Shown here: positions 54,564 to 62,887 of the stretch, piece by piece
Layout of the letters: every line of letters starts with the position of its first letter
Numbering within the stretch: position 1 is the stretch's first letter
Origin: Chthoniobacterales bacterium
Lineage (GTDB): Bacteria > Verrucomicrobiota > Verrucomicrobiia > Chthoniobacterales > JACTMZ01
Length of the DNA: 64,000 nucleotides
Assembly (NCBI GenBank): GCA_018883245.1
Contig: VEQL01000013.1
Location: 1-64,000, forward strand
Reading direction: 5' to 3'
Position numbers and translations under genes: made by a program
The notes under the pieces: generated by a model
The model's input: the letters and a program-made list of their open reading frames with translations, nothing else
Told to the model about the DNA's origin: nothing
The model's database searches: none

Positions 54564-54620
54564 TCAAGGTGGATCGCGTCTCCTTGCACGCGCATCTTTC
54601 CCGTTGTATAGACGTAATTA

Positions 54621-54872
54621 ATGACTTCTACCTACAACATGCGCGAGGCTCAGGCCAACCTGACCAAGCTTTGCCGTTCCGGTCGGCGTTTTGTCATTTC
54701 CAACCGCAATCGTCCTGTTGTCGTCGGTCTGCCTATCGAGGACTTCGAAGCATTGATGGAGACCTTGGACGTTCTGGCCGACCCGGCAGCCATGAAAGCG
54801 GTTCAGGCCGCGCGAGCGGGCAAGACGAAATACCGCACGCTTGACCTGACCGATGAAAATTTCGGCCTCTGA
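54621..54872 (+). CDS. Phd/YefM-type antitoxin
   Basis: 83 residues. The N-terminal DNA-binding part MTSTYNMREAQANLTKLCRSGRRFVISNRNRPVVVGLPIEDFEALMETL is the Phd/YefM (DUF172) pattern, with the typical P-x-x-x-L-I-P- and V-V-x-V-x-x-Y regions. The acidic C-terminus binds the toxin. Overlaps the toxin gene by 20 bases. TTGTATAGACGTAATTAATG lies upstream as a likely promoter/operator. Intact. Confidence 0.9.
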   Translation: MTSTYNMREAQANLTKLCRSGRRFVISNRNRPVVVGLPIEDFEALMETLDVLADPAAMKAVQAARAGKTKYRTLDLTDENFGL

Positions 54873-55131
54873 TCAGGTCGCGGCTTGGCTGACCGCTCTT
54901 CCGCCCCAGACCAAAAAGAGAGTTCGCGCCGCCCTCCGCGCGTTGGCCAAAGGAAAGGGCGACATCAAAGGGCTGCAAGGTGACCTCGAGGGTTTCAGCC
55001 GTCTGCGCATCGGCGGCATCCGCATCCTTCACCGTCAGGTCTCGGCGCGGGAAATACGGCTGGAATACGCCAACACCCGCGATGTGGTTTACGAGATGTT
55101 TCGTCAATTGCTCGCCGAGGATCGGGATTGA
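54853..55131 (+). CDS. RelE/ParE-family toxin
   Basis: 92 residues. MKISASDQVAAWLTALPPQTKKRVRAALRALAKGKGDIKGLQGDLEGFSRLRIGGIRILHRQ follows the RelE/ParE fold with R-x-R-x-G-x-x-R-I (RLRIGGIRI). The sequence is arginine-rich near the basic helix, and IEYANTRDVVYE closes the chain. Partner of the Phd antitoxin upstream. The 3' flank contains the second copy of the porin tail. Confidence 0.9.
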   Translation: MKISASDQVAAWLTALPPQTKKRVRAALRALAKGKGDIKGLQGDLEGFSRLRIGGIRILHRQVSAREIRLEYANTRDVVYEMFRQLLAEDRD

Positions 55132-55142
55132 TACGACGTGCC

Positions 55143-55180
55143 CCTCGGCGTGCAGGTGAGCGTCGAGTTGTAGGCGCAGC
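55143..55180 (+). repeat. Copy 2 of duplicated porin 3' end
   Basis: 38 bases beginning CCTCGGCGTGCAGGTGAGCG, 11 bases after the RelE stop. Encodes L-G-V-Q-V-S-V-E-L-stop without a start codon or any other porin sequence before it. 35 of 38 positions match 54526-54563. Confidence 0.8.
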
Positions 55181-55335
55181 AACAGCGCGCCGAGCTTCAA
55201 CTCCCCGCCGCGTCGAGAAGGACCTCCGCGCGGCAGCATTCCTGAAACTGCTTAGCCGCAACTTGCCAGCGGCGCCGAATCTTATCAGTGTCGGAGGCAC
55301 CATCAGACCTCGGCCCGCGTCAAAGAGGCCAGACC

Positions 55336-57312
55336 ATGAGCAAGCCCGTCGCCATTTTTACATTGATGACGGCCCTTGCCTTGTCGGCGGAGGCGTCGGT
55401 GCCGGCTTTGGTCATCGGGGAGCAACCAACTCCGGTCTTGGATGTCACGCCGCACGCGGAATTTCTCGTCGATCCCACGGCGGAACTTGATGTCGCGCAG
55501 GTCGCGTCGGCGCCATGGAGCGGCGAATTTAAACCCTCCGCGGAGCATCCGCCATCCTTCGGCTTCACCCGGGGCGCTGTCTGGATGCGTTGCGAGATCC
55601 GATCGCAAAGTCCGCGCGACGAGAGCCTCGTCTTCGAGTTGCGCTTCCCCCTCATCTCCCATGTGACGTGGTATGTCGTAGCGAACGGACGGGTGGAAAA
55701 GTCCCTCCCCGGCGGCGGCGCCGAAAAAGTGCGCCTCACGCGCAACCCGGCGATCGAGGTGCACATCCCCGCCGGGCAAACGCGCACCGTCTTCGCGCGA
55801 GTGACCTCGAATACCGCGCTGCAGATGCCGTTCATGGTTGGATCCCCTTCGGCCGTGCAACAGCTCGCGTCGAAGGACTCGTTCTTGGACGTCTTGCTCA
55901 TCGGGTTTTGCGCGGCGGCGGCCGCGTTCATCGCCATGATCGGTTTCAGTCAGGGGCAACGCCTGTTTTTCTACCTCGCGGCTTTCTCCGCACTCTACGC
56001 GTGCTACTACGCGATTTTCCACGGCTACGTGGGGGAGCTATGGCCCGGGCGGCCCTTTTGGATCGAACGCACGGGCTTCGGAATGAGCGCCGCCCTCGCG
56101 GTATGGACCTTTGTCCGATTCAACGGATCGTATCTCGACACGCGCACCATGGCCCGCCACGAACGATTCCTCCAACGTGCGGCGGAGGTGCTGCTGCTGC
56201 TCGGCGCGGCCCTGTTGCTTGTCGTCGATTACGGCCGGGCGATACCGGCGCTCAACGGGCTGATAGCCCTGAGCCTTCTGCTCGCCACGCTGGTTGTCAT
56301 CCTGCGGTTCCGCCATCACCGCAAGCGCGAGGAAATAGGATTTTTCCTCACATGGCTCGCCTTCGCCATTTGCTCCACCCTGATCACGCTGAAGATCACC
56401 AAAGTCCTCCCGGTGTCCGTCCCCTTCCAAGTCCTCCAGCAGTTCACGATTCCGGCGGTCATCGCCGCCTTTTTTCTCGTGGCCATGGCCCGCCAACGCA
56501 GTCTGCAGCGTATGGAAGTCCAACTCGCCGAAACCGAGGCCCTGCGTTCGCGGGCCGAAGAGGAACGCGATGCCAAGAACCTCTTTCTCGCCAACGTGAG
56601 CCACGAAATCCGCACGCCTCTCAGCGCGCTGGTCAGCCTCTCGCAAGCCATGTGGCTGCGCTGCGAAGCGAAGGATCTCGATGTCGAGTTCTCCAGTTTC
56701 CTCAACCGCGTGCGCTCCGGCGGCCAATACTTGAGCCTGCTCTTGCGCAATGTTCTCAACGTTTCCGCCGCCGAGTCGGGGCGCGTCCCCGTGCGTGTCA
56801 CCGATTTTTACCTCGCCGACTGGGCCGGCGAGATCCGCAACATCCTCGAACCCATCGCCGATTACCACCGCGGTCGCATCGAATGGAACATCTCGGCCGA
56901 CGACGAGACCCGCCTGCGCACCGACGAAATGCGCCTCACCCAAATCGCTCTTAACCTCGCCGAAAACGCCCTCAAGTTCGGGTCCGGAACCGGGGCGCCC
57001 GTCTCGATCACCTTGGAGAAAACCGCCCGCGGCCTCCGCATGATCGTCGAGGATCGCGGGCCGGGCATCGCCGCGGACCGCTTCGACTCGGTGTTTGCGG
57101 AGTTCGAGCAGGCCGGTGGCGGCCACGCGCGCCCGATGGCCACCGGCGTTGGACTCGGGCTGGCCGTGGTCAAACTCAACACCAGCCTCCTCGGCGGCAC
57201 GCTCAGCGCGGAAAAGAACTCCTCCGGCGGAATGCGCTTCGTCGTTGAAATCCCGGACAGCGCGGAAGAAATTTCCGCCGACGCGCACCGGACTGCGCCT
57301 CCGGCCTTGTGA
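55336..57312 (+). CDS. 7TMR-DISM type membrane histidine kinase
   Basis: 658 residues from ATG 55336 (MSKPVAIFTLMTALALSAEA); a start at 55288 would add 16 residues. Signal-like N-terminus, then an extracellular 7TMR-DISMED2 beta domain at about 50-185 (RGAVWMRCEIRSQSP... is its core). Seven hydrophobic helices run from about 190 to 400. A short coiled-coil (LQRMEVQLAETEALRSRAEEERDAKN) leads to HisKA with His423 (NVSHEIRTPLSAL), and HATPase_c with N- and G-boxes (NLAENALKFGSG, EDRGPGIA, TGVGLGLAVV). Followed after 16 bases by a LytTR response regulator, its likely partner. Confidence 0.93.
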   Translation: MSKPVAIFTLMTALALSAEASVPALVIGEQPTPVLDVTPHAEFLVDPTAELDVAQVASAPWSGEFKPSAEHPPSFGFTRGAVWMRCEIRSQSPRDESLVFELRFPLISHVTWYVVANGRVEKSLPGGGAEKVRLTRNPAIEVHIPAGQTRTVFARVTSNTALQMPFMVGSPSAVQQLASKDSFLDVLLIGFCAAAAAFIAMIGFSQGQRLFFYLAAFSALYACYYAIFHGYVGELWPGRPFWIERTGFGMSAALAVWTFVRFNGSYLDTRTMARHERFLQRAAEVLLLLGAALLLVVDYGRAIPALNGLIALSLLLATLVVILRFRHHRKREEIGFFLTWLAFAICSTLITLKITKVLPVSVPFQVLQQFTIPAVIAAFFLVAMARQRSLQRMEVQLAETEALRSRAEEERDAKNLFLANVSHEIRTPLSALVSLSQAMWLRCEAKDLDVEFSSFLNRVRSGGQYLSLLLRNVLNVSAAESGRVPVRVTDFYLADWAGEIRNILEPIADYHRGRIEWNISADDETRLRTDEMRLTQIALNLAENALKFGSGTGAPVSITLEKTARGLRMIVEDRGPGIAADRFDSVFAEFEQAGGGHARPMATGVGLGLAVVKLNTSLLGGTLSAEKNSSGGMRFVVEIPDSAEEISADAHRTAPPAL

Positions 57313-57328
57313 TTATCTTCCCCATCCC

Positions 57329-58012
57329 ATGCGAGCCTTCATCATCGACGACAGCCCCGAGGACGCGCTCAACCTTCGCGAGTTGCTCGTGCGCATGCCC
57401 GGATGGGATTCCGTCGCCCAAGCCCATTCCATCGCCGCCGCGCGAACCGTATTGGAGGAAGGCCCGCCCGATGTCGTCTTCCTCGACATCGAACTCGGAC
57501 GCCACAGCGGCTTCGACCTGCTGCCGTGCCTGCCCGCCGACACGCGTGTTATACTCACCACTGTTCACACCGCTTATGGTCCGCAGGCCTTCGACGCGAA
57601 CGCTGTGGACTACATCGTGAAACCCGTCACTGAGGAGCGTTTGCTGCGCGCGCTGGCCAAGCTCGGCCCCTTGTATCAACAGACCTCGACCGGCGTGCAA
57701 GTTTATCGCGGCGGGGGTGAACGCATCCAAATCGCCCTCGAGTCCGTCGCGGCCGTGGTGGCCGACCGCGACCACACCATCGTCTACTGCGGCAGCCGCC
57801 GCTATCCCGACCATCGCCGTTTCAGCGAGTGGATGAAACTCACCGAAGGGCATCCCTTCACGCAACTCGACCGCTCCACGCTCGTGCGCCGCGATCTTGT
57901 CCATTCGTGGACGCCCTACGGATCAGGCCTCACACTCAAGTTCCGCAACTCGCCGCAGGAACTCGCACTCGGCCGCGCCGCCGCGAAACGTTTTCTCGGC
58001 TCGGAAGATTGA
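57329..58012 (+). CDS. LytTR-family response regulator
   Basis: 227 residues from ATG 57329; an upstream frame to 57095 is inside the kinase gene. Receiver: acidic pair in FIIDDSPED, phosphoacceptor Asp53 (VVFLDIELG), Thr78 (ILTTVHTAY), Lys98 (YIVKPV). Residues 125-227 are a LytTR DNA-binding domain (IQIALESVAAVVADRDHTIVY, FTQLDRSTLVRRDLVHSWTPYG). Such regulators bind pairs of short direct repeats, and these occur 57 bases downstream (58069-58099), before the PEP-CTERM gene. The kinase gene precedes it directly. Confidence 0.93.
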   Translation: MRAFIIDDSPEDALNLRELLVRMPGWDSVAQAHSIAAARTVLEEGPPDVVFLDIELGRHSGFDLLPCLPADTRVILTTVHTAYGPQAFDANAVDYIVKPVTEERLLRALAKLGPLYQQTSTGVQVYRGGGERIQIALESVAAVVADRDHTIVYCGSRRYPDHRRFSEWMKLTEGHPFTQLDRSTLVRRDLVHSWTPYGSGLTLKFRNSPQELALGRAAAKRFLGSED

Positions 58013-58068
58013 TTGGCCGATGCCGCCGTGTGGCGGAGAAACTTGCCCCTCGCGGCCGAGTGAAGTCT

Positions 58069-58099
58069 CTGTTTCGACGTAAAGATCGCCGTTTCGACG
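58069..58099 (+). promoter_or_regulatory. Paired 11-bp direct repeat (LytTR-type site) upstream of the PEP-CTERM gene
   Basis: CTGTTTCGACG (58069-58079) and CCGTTTCGACG (58089-58099), separated by nine bases, period 20. It ends 82 bases before the PEP-CTERM start at 58182 and begins 56 bases after the response-regulator gene. GCGGCCGA lies nine bases upstream. The same pair recurs at 61186-61216 and 52093-52123. Confidence 0.65.
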
Positions 58100-58181
58100 A
58101 GGTAAACTGCAAAACGCCGGATTTCGATTTGCGGTTGTGCAGTCACGCACGCACCTTCCGCCCACTTCATCGAATATCGTT

Positions 58182-61121
58182 ATGACAAAATACGTCATCC
58201 TCTTCGCCGCCGCGCTCTGCTTCGCCTCCGGCATCACGGCCCAAGCACAAACCTCCGTCACCCTCGACGGCGCTTCCGGCAGCCAGGTCTACAATGCGTC
58301 ACGCTCCACCGACGGTGGTCTCACCATCGGACTCGGCTTCGGGGTGGATTACCTCGTCATCGGCGGAGGAGGTGCCGGAGCATATGCCACTCCTGCTGCC
58401 GACGGATACGAAGGCACGGGAGGCGGTGGTGCAGGCGGTTTCGTTGATGGCTCCACCTTCCTTTCCTCGCAATCCTATGGAGTGTCTGTCGGTGCGGGCG
58501 GTGCCGGGACGGGCAGCGGTGTCACCCGGGGCGGAAACGGCGGAAACTCGACCTTCGACATCTACACGGCACTCGGCGGCGGTGGCGGGGGTGGCTATGG
58601 TCTGACTGGCAACTCCGGAGGATCCGGCGGCGGTGGCGGGGGCCGCAATGGCACTCTCGGCGGCGCAGGCACTGCAGGCCAGGGATTCTCCGGAGGGAAC
58701 GCGCAACCCGGAACTACTCTCCAACAGGAGGCAGGCGGCGGCGGGGGCGGCGCGGGTGGTGCCGGCACTGCGGGTGACACTCTGGAGAACGGGGGCAACG
58801 GAGGAATTGGCAAGGTCTCAACCATCACGGGTGCAAGCGTCTATTACGCTGGTGGCGGCGGTGGCGGGGCATTCGCGGACAACGGGGACACCCAGGGAAC
58901 GGGTGGCTTGGGTGGCGGTGGAAACGCTTCCCGCACAGGCACCGGAGGAGCCGGGACCAACGGCCTCGGCGGTGGCGGAGGCGGGGTTGGCGACGATGGC
59001 AATGGCGGAGCAGGCGGCTCCGGAGTTGTCATAGTCCGCTACAAGGGATCGGCGGCAGGGACCGGTGGGTCCATTAGCTCTGGCACCGGCACTGCAGCAG
59101 GCTACACCCTTCACACCTTCACCAGCACCGGTTCCAGTTCGCTGAATCTCTCGGGACTCGACCTGAACGCGCGTCTCGGTGCGGTGGAGAACGGCGTTAT
59201 CTCAGGCAGTGGTGGCCTTACTTTTTCAGGTCCCGGCGCGCTAACGCTTGCGGCGAACAACTCCTACTCCGGCACGACAACGATTACATCGGGCACGCTC
59301 CGCATCGGCAATGGAGGATCCACCGGATCACTCGGTGCAGGTGCGGTCACGAATAATGCAGCGCTGGCAATCAACCGCTCGAACAGCATCACCGTGAGCA
59401 ATGCAATTTCCGGCACCGGATCTCTTGCCCAAGGCGGGAGCGGCACGACAGTGCTCACTGGCAACAACACCTACAGCGGTGCCACGACGATTTCGGCCGG
59501 CACGCTCCAAGTCGGTGCAGGAGGAACGCAAGGCACCCTTGGCGGCGCTGGAAGCATCAGCAACGCCGGAACGCTCGACTTCTCCCGCAGCGACGATGTC
59601 GCGCTCTCCCGCGCGGTCACAGGAACGGGCGCGCTCGTGCAGTCGGGTTCCGGCACACTCACGCTTTCCGGCGCCAACACCTACTCGGGTGGCACATTGG
59701 TCTCTGCCGGTCGCATCGTCGGCACGACCGCGAGCCTGCAGGGCGGGATAACCAACAATGCAAGTGTCGCCTTCGATCAAGCAACGAACGGCAATTATGC
59801 CGGCAACATGAGCGGCACGGGCTTGATGGTGAAGACGGGTGCGGGCACGGCGACGCTCTCGGGAGCGAACACGCATTCAGGTGGCACGCTGGTTTCGGCC
59901 GGTTCGCTCGTCGGCACGACAACGAGCTTGCAGGGCGGGATAACGAACGACGCAATCGTCGCCTTCGATCAAGCAACGAACGGCAATTATGCCGGCAATA
60001 TGAGCGGCACGGGTTTGATGGTGAAGACGGGCGCAGGCACGGTGACGCTTTCGGGAGCGAACACGCATTCAGGCGGCACGCTGGTTTCGGCCGGGCGCAT
60101 CGTCGGCACGACAGCGAGTCTGCAAGGCGCGATCACCAACAACTCGTCGGTCGAGTTTGCGCAGACGAATGGCGGAACCTACGCGGGTGCAATGAGCGGA
60201 AACGGTTCGCTCGTTAAGACCGCAGCGGGCACGCTCACACTCGCGGGTAACAACACGTATTCCGGCGGCACGACTGTAGCGGCCGGACGTCTCGTCGGAA
60301 CCACGGCCAGCCTCCAAGGAGCGATCGCCAACGAGGGGCAAGTCGAATTCAACCAAAGCGCCAACGGCACCTACAGCAATGCGATCAGCGGCAGCGGCTC
60401 GATGATCAAGTCGGGTGCGGGAACCGTCACGCTCACGGCGAGCAACACTTACACCGGAACAACCACGGTGACTGGCGGATTGATCGTCAACGGCTCGATC
60501 TCCGGCAGCGCCACGACGGTGCAAAGCGGAGGTTTCCTTGGAGGCTCGGGCACGGTGGGAAGCCTCACGATTGAAAGCGGCGGCACGCTCGCACCGGGCA
60601 ATTCTCCCGGAACGCTCAACATCAACGGCAATCTCCTCTGGACTGCAAACGGCAATTACGACTGGCAAATTTTCAACGCCTCAGGAACCGCGGGGAACAC
60701 CAACGGTTGGGATTTGCTCAACATCTCGGGCGCTCTCGATCTGACAGCACTCTCCGCGGGCGAAAAATTCAACATCAACATGTGGTCGCTGGCATCGCTC
60801 TACCCCGACGTCAACGGCAATGCGACGGGCTTCAACAACACGCAGAACTACCGCTGGACCATCGCGACCGCCGCTGGCGGCATCACCAACTTCAGCACGA
60901 ATTATTTCAATCTCTTTGTCTCGGCCAACAACAACGCTACCGGATTCAAAAACAATACCGACGGCGGTCTATTCGCGCTCGAGACGCAAGGCAACAATCT
61001 CGATATCGTCTTCACTGCAAAAACTGGACCATCACCCGTCCCCGAACCCGGCACATGGGCCGCTGCGGCGCTGCTCCTCGGTGGCGCGGCGTTCGCACGC
61101 TGGCGTAAGCGGCGCAAGTAA
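58182..61121 (+). CDS. Giant secreted beta-strand-repeat protein with PEP-CTERM anchor
   Basis: 979 residues from ATG 58182; the frame back to 58137 is leader. Signal peptide ends ITAQAQ. Residues 50-300 are extremely Gly-rich (GGGGGG and GAGG runs). Residues about 330-850 carry autotransporter-associated beta-strand repeats (NTYSGGTLVSAG..., GTGxLxKxGxGTLTLSGANT). Near 855 GTLAPGNSPGTLNINGNLLW marks a passenger end. The C-terminus is SPVPEPGTWAAAALLLGGAAFARWRKRRK, the PEP-CTERM motif, hydrophobic helix and Arg/Lys tail that target exosortase-dependent surface sorting. No exosortase is in the window. Several repeat units are nearly identical. Confidence 0.93.
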   Translation: MTKYVILFAAALCFASGITAQAQTSVTLDGASGSQVYNASRSTDGGLTIGLGFGVDYLVIGGGGAGAYATPAADGYEGTGGGGAGGFVDGSTFLSSQSYGVSVGAGGAGTGSGVTRGGNGGNSTFDIYTALGGGGGGGYGLTGNSGGSGGGGGGRNGTLGGAGTAGQGFSGGNAQPGTTLQQEAGGGGGGAGGAGTAGDTLENGGNGGIGKVSTITGASVYYAGGGGGGAFADNGDTQGTGGLGGGGNASRTGTGGAGTNGLGGGGGGVGDDGNGGAGGSGVVIVRYKGSAAGTGGSISSGTGTAAGYTLHTFTSTGSSSLNLSGLDLNARLGAVENGVISGSGGLTFSGPGALTLAANNSYSGTTTITSGTLRIGNGGSTGSLGAGAVTNNAALAINRSNSITVSNAISGTGSLAQGGSGTTVLTGNNTYSGATTISAGTLQVGAGGTQGTLGGAGSISNAGTLDFSRSDDVALSRAVTGTGALVQSGSGTLTLSGANTYSGGTLVSAGRIVGTTASLQGGITNNASVAFDQATNGNYAGNMSGTGLMVKTGAGTATLSGANTHSGGTLVSAGSLVGTTTSLQGGITNDAIVAFDQATNGNYAGNMSGTGLMVKTGAGTVTLSGANTHSGGTLVSAGRIVGTTASLQGAITNNSSVEFAQTNGGTYAGAMSGNGSLVKTAAGTLTLAGNNTYSGGTTVAAGRLVGTTASLQGAIANEGQVEFNQSANGTYSNAISGSGSMIKSGAGTVTLTASNTYTGTTTVTGGLIVNGSISGSATTVQSGGFLGGSGTVGSLTIESGGTLAPGNSPGTLNINGNLLWTANGNYDWQIFNASGTAGNTNGWDLLNISGALDLTALSAGEKFNINMWSLASLYPDVNGNATGFNNTQNYRWTIATAAGGITNFSTNYFNLFVSANNNATGFKNNTDGGLFALETQGNNLDIVFTAKTGPSPVPEPGTWAAAALLLGGAAFARWRKRRK
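59691..60458 (+). repeat. Four 192-bp (64-codon) tandem units inside the PEP-CTERM gene
   Basis: Units start near 59693, 59885, 60077 and 60269, exactly 192 bases apart. Units 1 and 2 share long identical stretches, for example around AGCGGCACGGGCTTGATGGT. Each codes one beta-strand repeat block of 64 residues. Recent expansion or gene conversion is likely. Confidence 0.75.
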
Positions 61122-61165
61122 TCGGGACTGCATTTCGCGGTGCGCCGTGCGGCCGAGATACATCT

Positions 61166-61216
61166 GCGTCTCGACGCGAAGAACGCTGTTTCGTCGGAAA
61201 AACCGCCGTTTCAACG
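61166..61216 (+). promoter_or_regulatory. Paired (possibly triple) 11-bp direct repeat upstream of the lipase
   Basis: CTGTTTCGTCG (61186-61196) and CCGTTTCAACG (61206-61216), period 20, and a weaker half site GCGTCTCGACG at 61166-61176, also 20 bases away. The proximal half ends 84 bases before the lipase start. GCGGCCGA (61149-61156) lies nine bases before the weak half, as before site 58069. The following 60 bases resemble those at 58100-58160. Confidence 0.65.
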
Positions 61217-61300
61217 AGGAAGACGGCAAAGGGCGTAATTCGCTTTGCGATCGTTTCGGCAGGCGCGCACACTCCCGCTAACTTAATCCAAAACATCTTT

Positions 61301-62521
61301 ATGACCCAGAACCGCACATTCCTCACCATCGCCTGCACCCTCGCCACGATCGCGTTCGCGCAGGCGGAACCAGCCATCGACTACAATCAACCGCCCACTC
61401 CGTCCTCGACGAAAGCGCGTCTCGCACCGCCGGTCACCGGCAAAAAACCGGGCGACCTGCTTTCGCACGAGGAAATCGGCACGGACATCAAGGGCGCACG
61501 CGCATGGAAAGTCCGCTACGTCTCGAAGGATGTGAATGACGTCCTGCACGAAGTCACCGGTTTGGTCATCGCCCCGGAAGAAAAAGGCAAGGATCGCAAA
61601 GTGCTCACTTGGTGCCACGGCACCACCGGCATCGGCGATGCCGCCTGCCCATCGGCCCAACCCAACCCGGCACGCAACCTTATCGCTTATTATGACGCGC
61701 CGTCCACGCAGCAGATCGACTACGGCGTGCCCGGACTGCAGGGCTTCATCGATGACGGCTATGTCGTCTGCGCCACGGATTACCAAGGCCAAGGCTCCCC
61801 GGGGCAGCATCAATACGAAGTCAACCGCACCCAGGCGCGTGATGCCGTCAACCTCATTCATGCCGCGCGCGCACTCGATCTCGGCATGGGAAACAAATTC
61901 GGCTGCGCCGGATGGTCGCAGGGCGGCGGGGCGGCCGCCGCGGTCGCCGAGCTGGAGGCGGCGGACTACGGCGACTTGAAATTGGTCGGCACCGTGCCGA
62001 TGTCGCCGGTCACCACCGCGATCATCTTCGGTTTCCCCTCGGGTCCCACCGCCTTGAGCCTCGATCCGTCGAAGGCGCCGGAAGTGCACGTCGCCATGAT
62101 GCTCGCCGGTCTCCAGAGCGCCAACCCGGACACCTTGAAGCTCTCCGATTTCTTCACTCCATTGGGCGTCGAGATCATCGAAACATCATGGAACATCCAA
62201 CCGGTGCACCACCTCGGCGACACCATTGACCGCCTCCACCTGCTCAAAGGCGCGGTGACGCAGGCCAAACCGGCCAATCTCGACGCATGGAAAAAAGCTG
62301 TCGCCGCCGCTTCCGGGGGCACGCGCAAACCCTGCGCACCGATGCTGCTCTGCGTGGATAACGGAACCTTGAACCCGCTGCCTTGGCAACAGGCCTTGGC
62401 CACCGAAGTCACCAAACTCGGTGGAAACGTCGAAACCAAGTCATACCCGAAAGACGATCACTTCTCCCTGCCGAACAGCTGCGCCCCGGACGCCCACAAT
62501 TGGTTGAACGGGTTGTTCTAG
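61301..62521 (+). CDS. Secreted lipase-family alpha/beta hydrolase
   Basis: 406 residues. Signal peptide MTQNRTFLTIACTLATIAFAQA, so exported. The nucleophile elbow GWSQGGGAAAA has Ser206; the oxyanion region is TWCHGTTGIGDAACPS. The acid and His are expected late in the chain: the Asp of LCVDNGTLNP and the His of KDDHFSLPNSC. The overall pattern is that of the fungal-type secretory lipase family (PF03583), sparsely found in bacteria. It likely degrades lipids or esters outside the cell. Its promoter carries a LytTR-type pair (61186-61216). Confidence 0.88.
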   Translation: MTQNRTFLTIACTLATIAFAQAEPAIDYNQPPTPSSTKARLAPPVTGKKPGDLLSHEEIGTDIKGARAWKVRYVSKDVNDVLHEVTGLVIAPEEKGKDRKVLTWCHGTTGIGDAACPSAQPNPARNLIAYYDAPSTQQIDYGVPGLQGFIDDGYVVCATDYQGQGSPGQHQYEVNRTQARDAVNLIHAARALDLGMGNKFGCAGWSQGGGAAAAVAELEAADYGDLKLVGTVPMSPVTTAIIFGFPSGPTALSLDPSKAPEVHVAMMLAGLQSANPDTLKLSDFFTPLGVEIIETSWNIQPVHHLGDTIDRLHLLKGAVTQAKPANLDAWKKAVAAASGGTRKPCAPMLLCVDNGTLNPLPWQQALATEVTKLGGNVETKSYPKDDHFSLPNSCAPDAHNWLNGLF

Positions 62522-62560
62522 CCCGCGCGCTGCTCGCCGATGCGGCCTGCCCGCAAAGGA

Positions 62561-62887
62561 TCAGCGGTGATCCAACTCCAGCCAACGAACCAAAGCAGCT
62601 TCCACCTGCTCGAGAGTCGCGGTGTCCACTTGTGCCAAAAGCCTCATTAGTTTCGCCGCCGGCACGGTGTTGATATTTTGCGCGTCGAAAGCGCCTGGCT
62701 GGAAGCGCGCCGCTTGGTGTGGCACTTCGAAGCGCCCTCCCCGCAATCATGTGGTTCGCGGCACGTAAGTGACCAGAGCACGTTCGTCGTCACGGAAGTC
62801 CGAACCCACGATCAAACAAGGTCTCACTTTGGCGACCAGACCAAGGTCAACCAGCCAAATTTCTCAACGTCGGGCTACCCGAGCCAA
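62561..62887 (-). pseudogene. MazF/PemK-type toxin with two in-frame UGA codons
   Basis: Frame from TTG 62887 to stop 62561 reads LARVARR*EIWLVDLG then LVAKVRPCLIVGS and VTYVPRTT*LRGGRFEVPHQAARFQ, the normal MazF/PemK order. TGA codons interrupt at 62866-62864 (codon 8, where the family has GGA-Gly of the RGEIW motif) and 62749-62747 (codon 47). Apart from these the frame is continuous for 108 codons and the C-terminal VPAAKLMRLLAQVDTATLEQVEAALVRWL is intact. No selenocysteine-type insertion is plausible here; the toxin is probably inactive. The intact antitoxin-like ORF overlaps the first codons. Confidence 0.72.

Noticed and set aside
58299-59114. Proline-rich minus-strand ORFs over the Gly-rich region
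   Set aside because: Complement of GGN repeats always gives Pro/Ala/Thr-rich frames; no independent signal.
59691-60458. Repeats considered as a CRISPR array
   Set aside because: The units are 192 bases, codon-phased and inside one open reading frame; no short palindromic repeat with unique spacers.
62561-62887. Stop-codon readthrough or selenocysteine in the MazF frame
   Set aside because: Two UGAs, one at a conserved Gly; no hairpin downstream and many genes here end in TGA. Decay is simpler.
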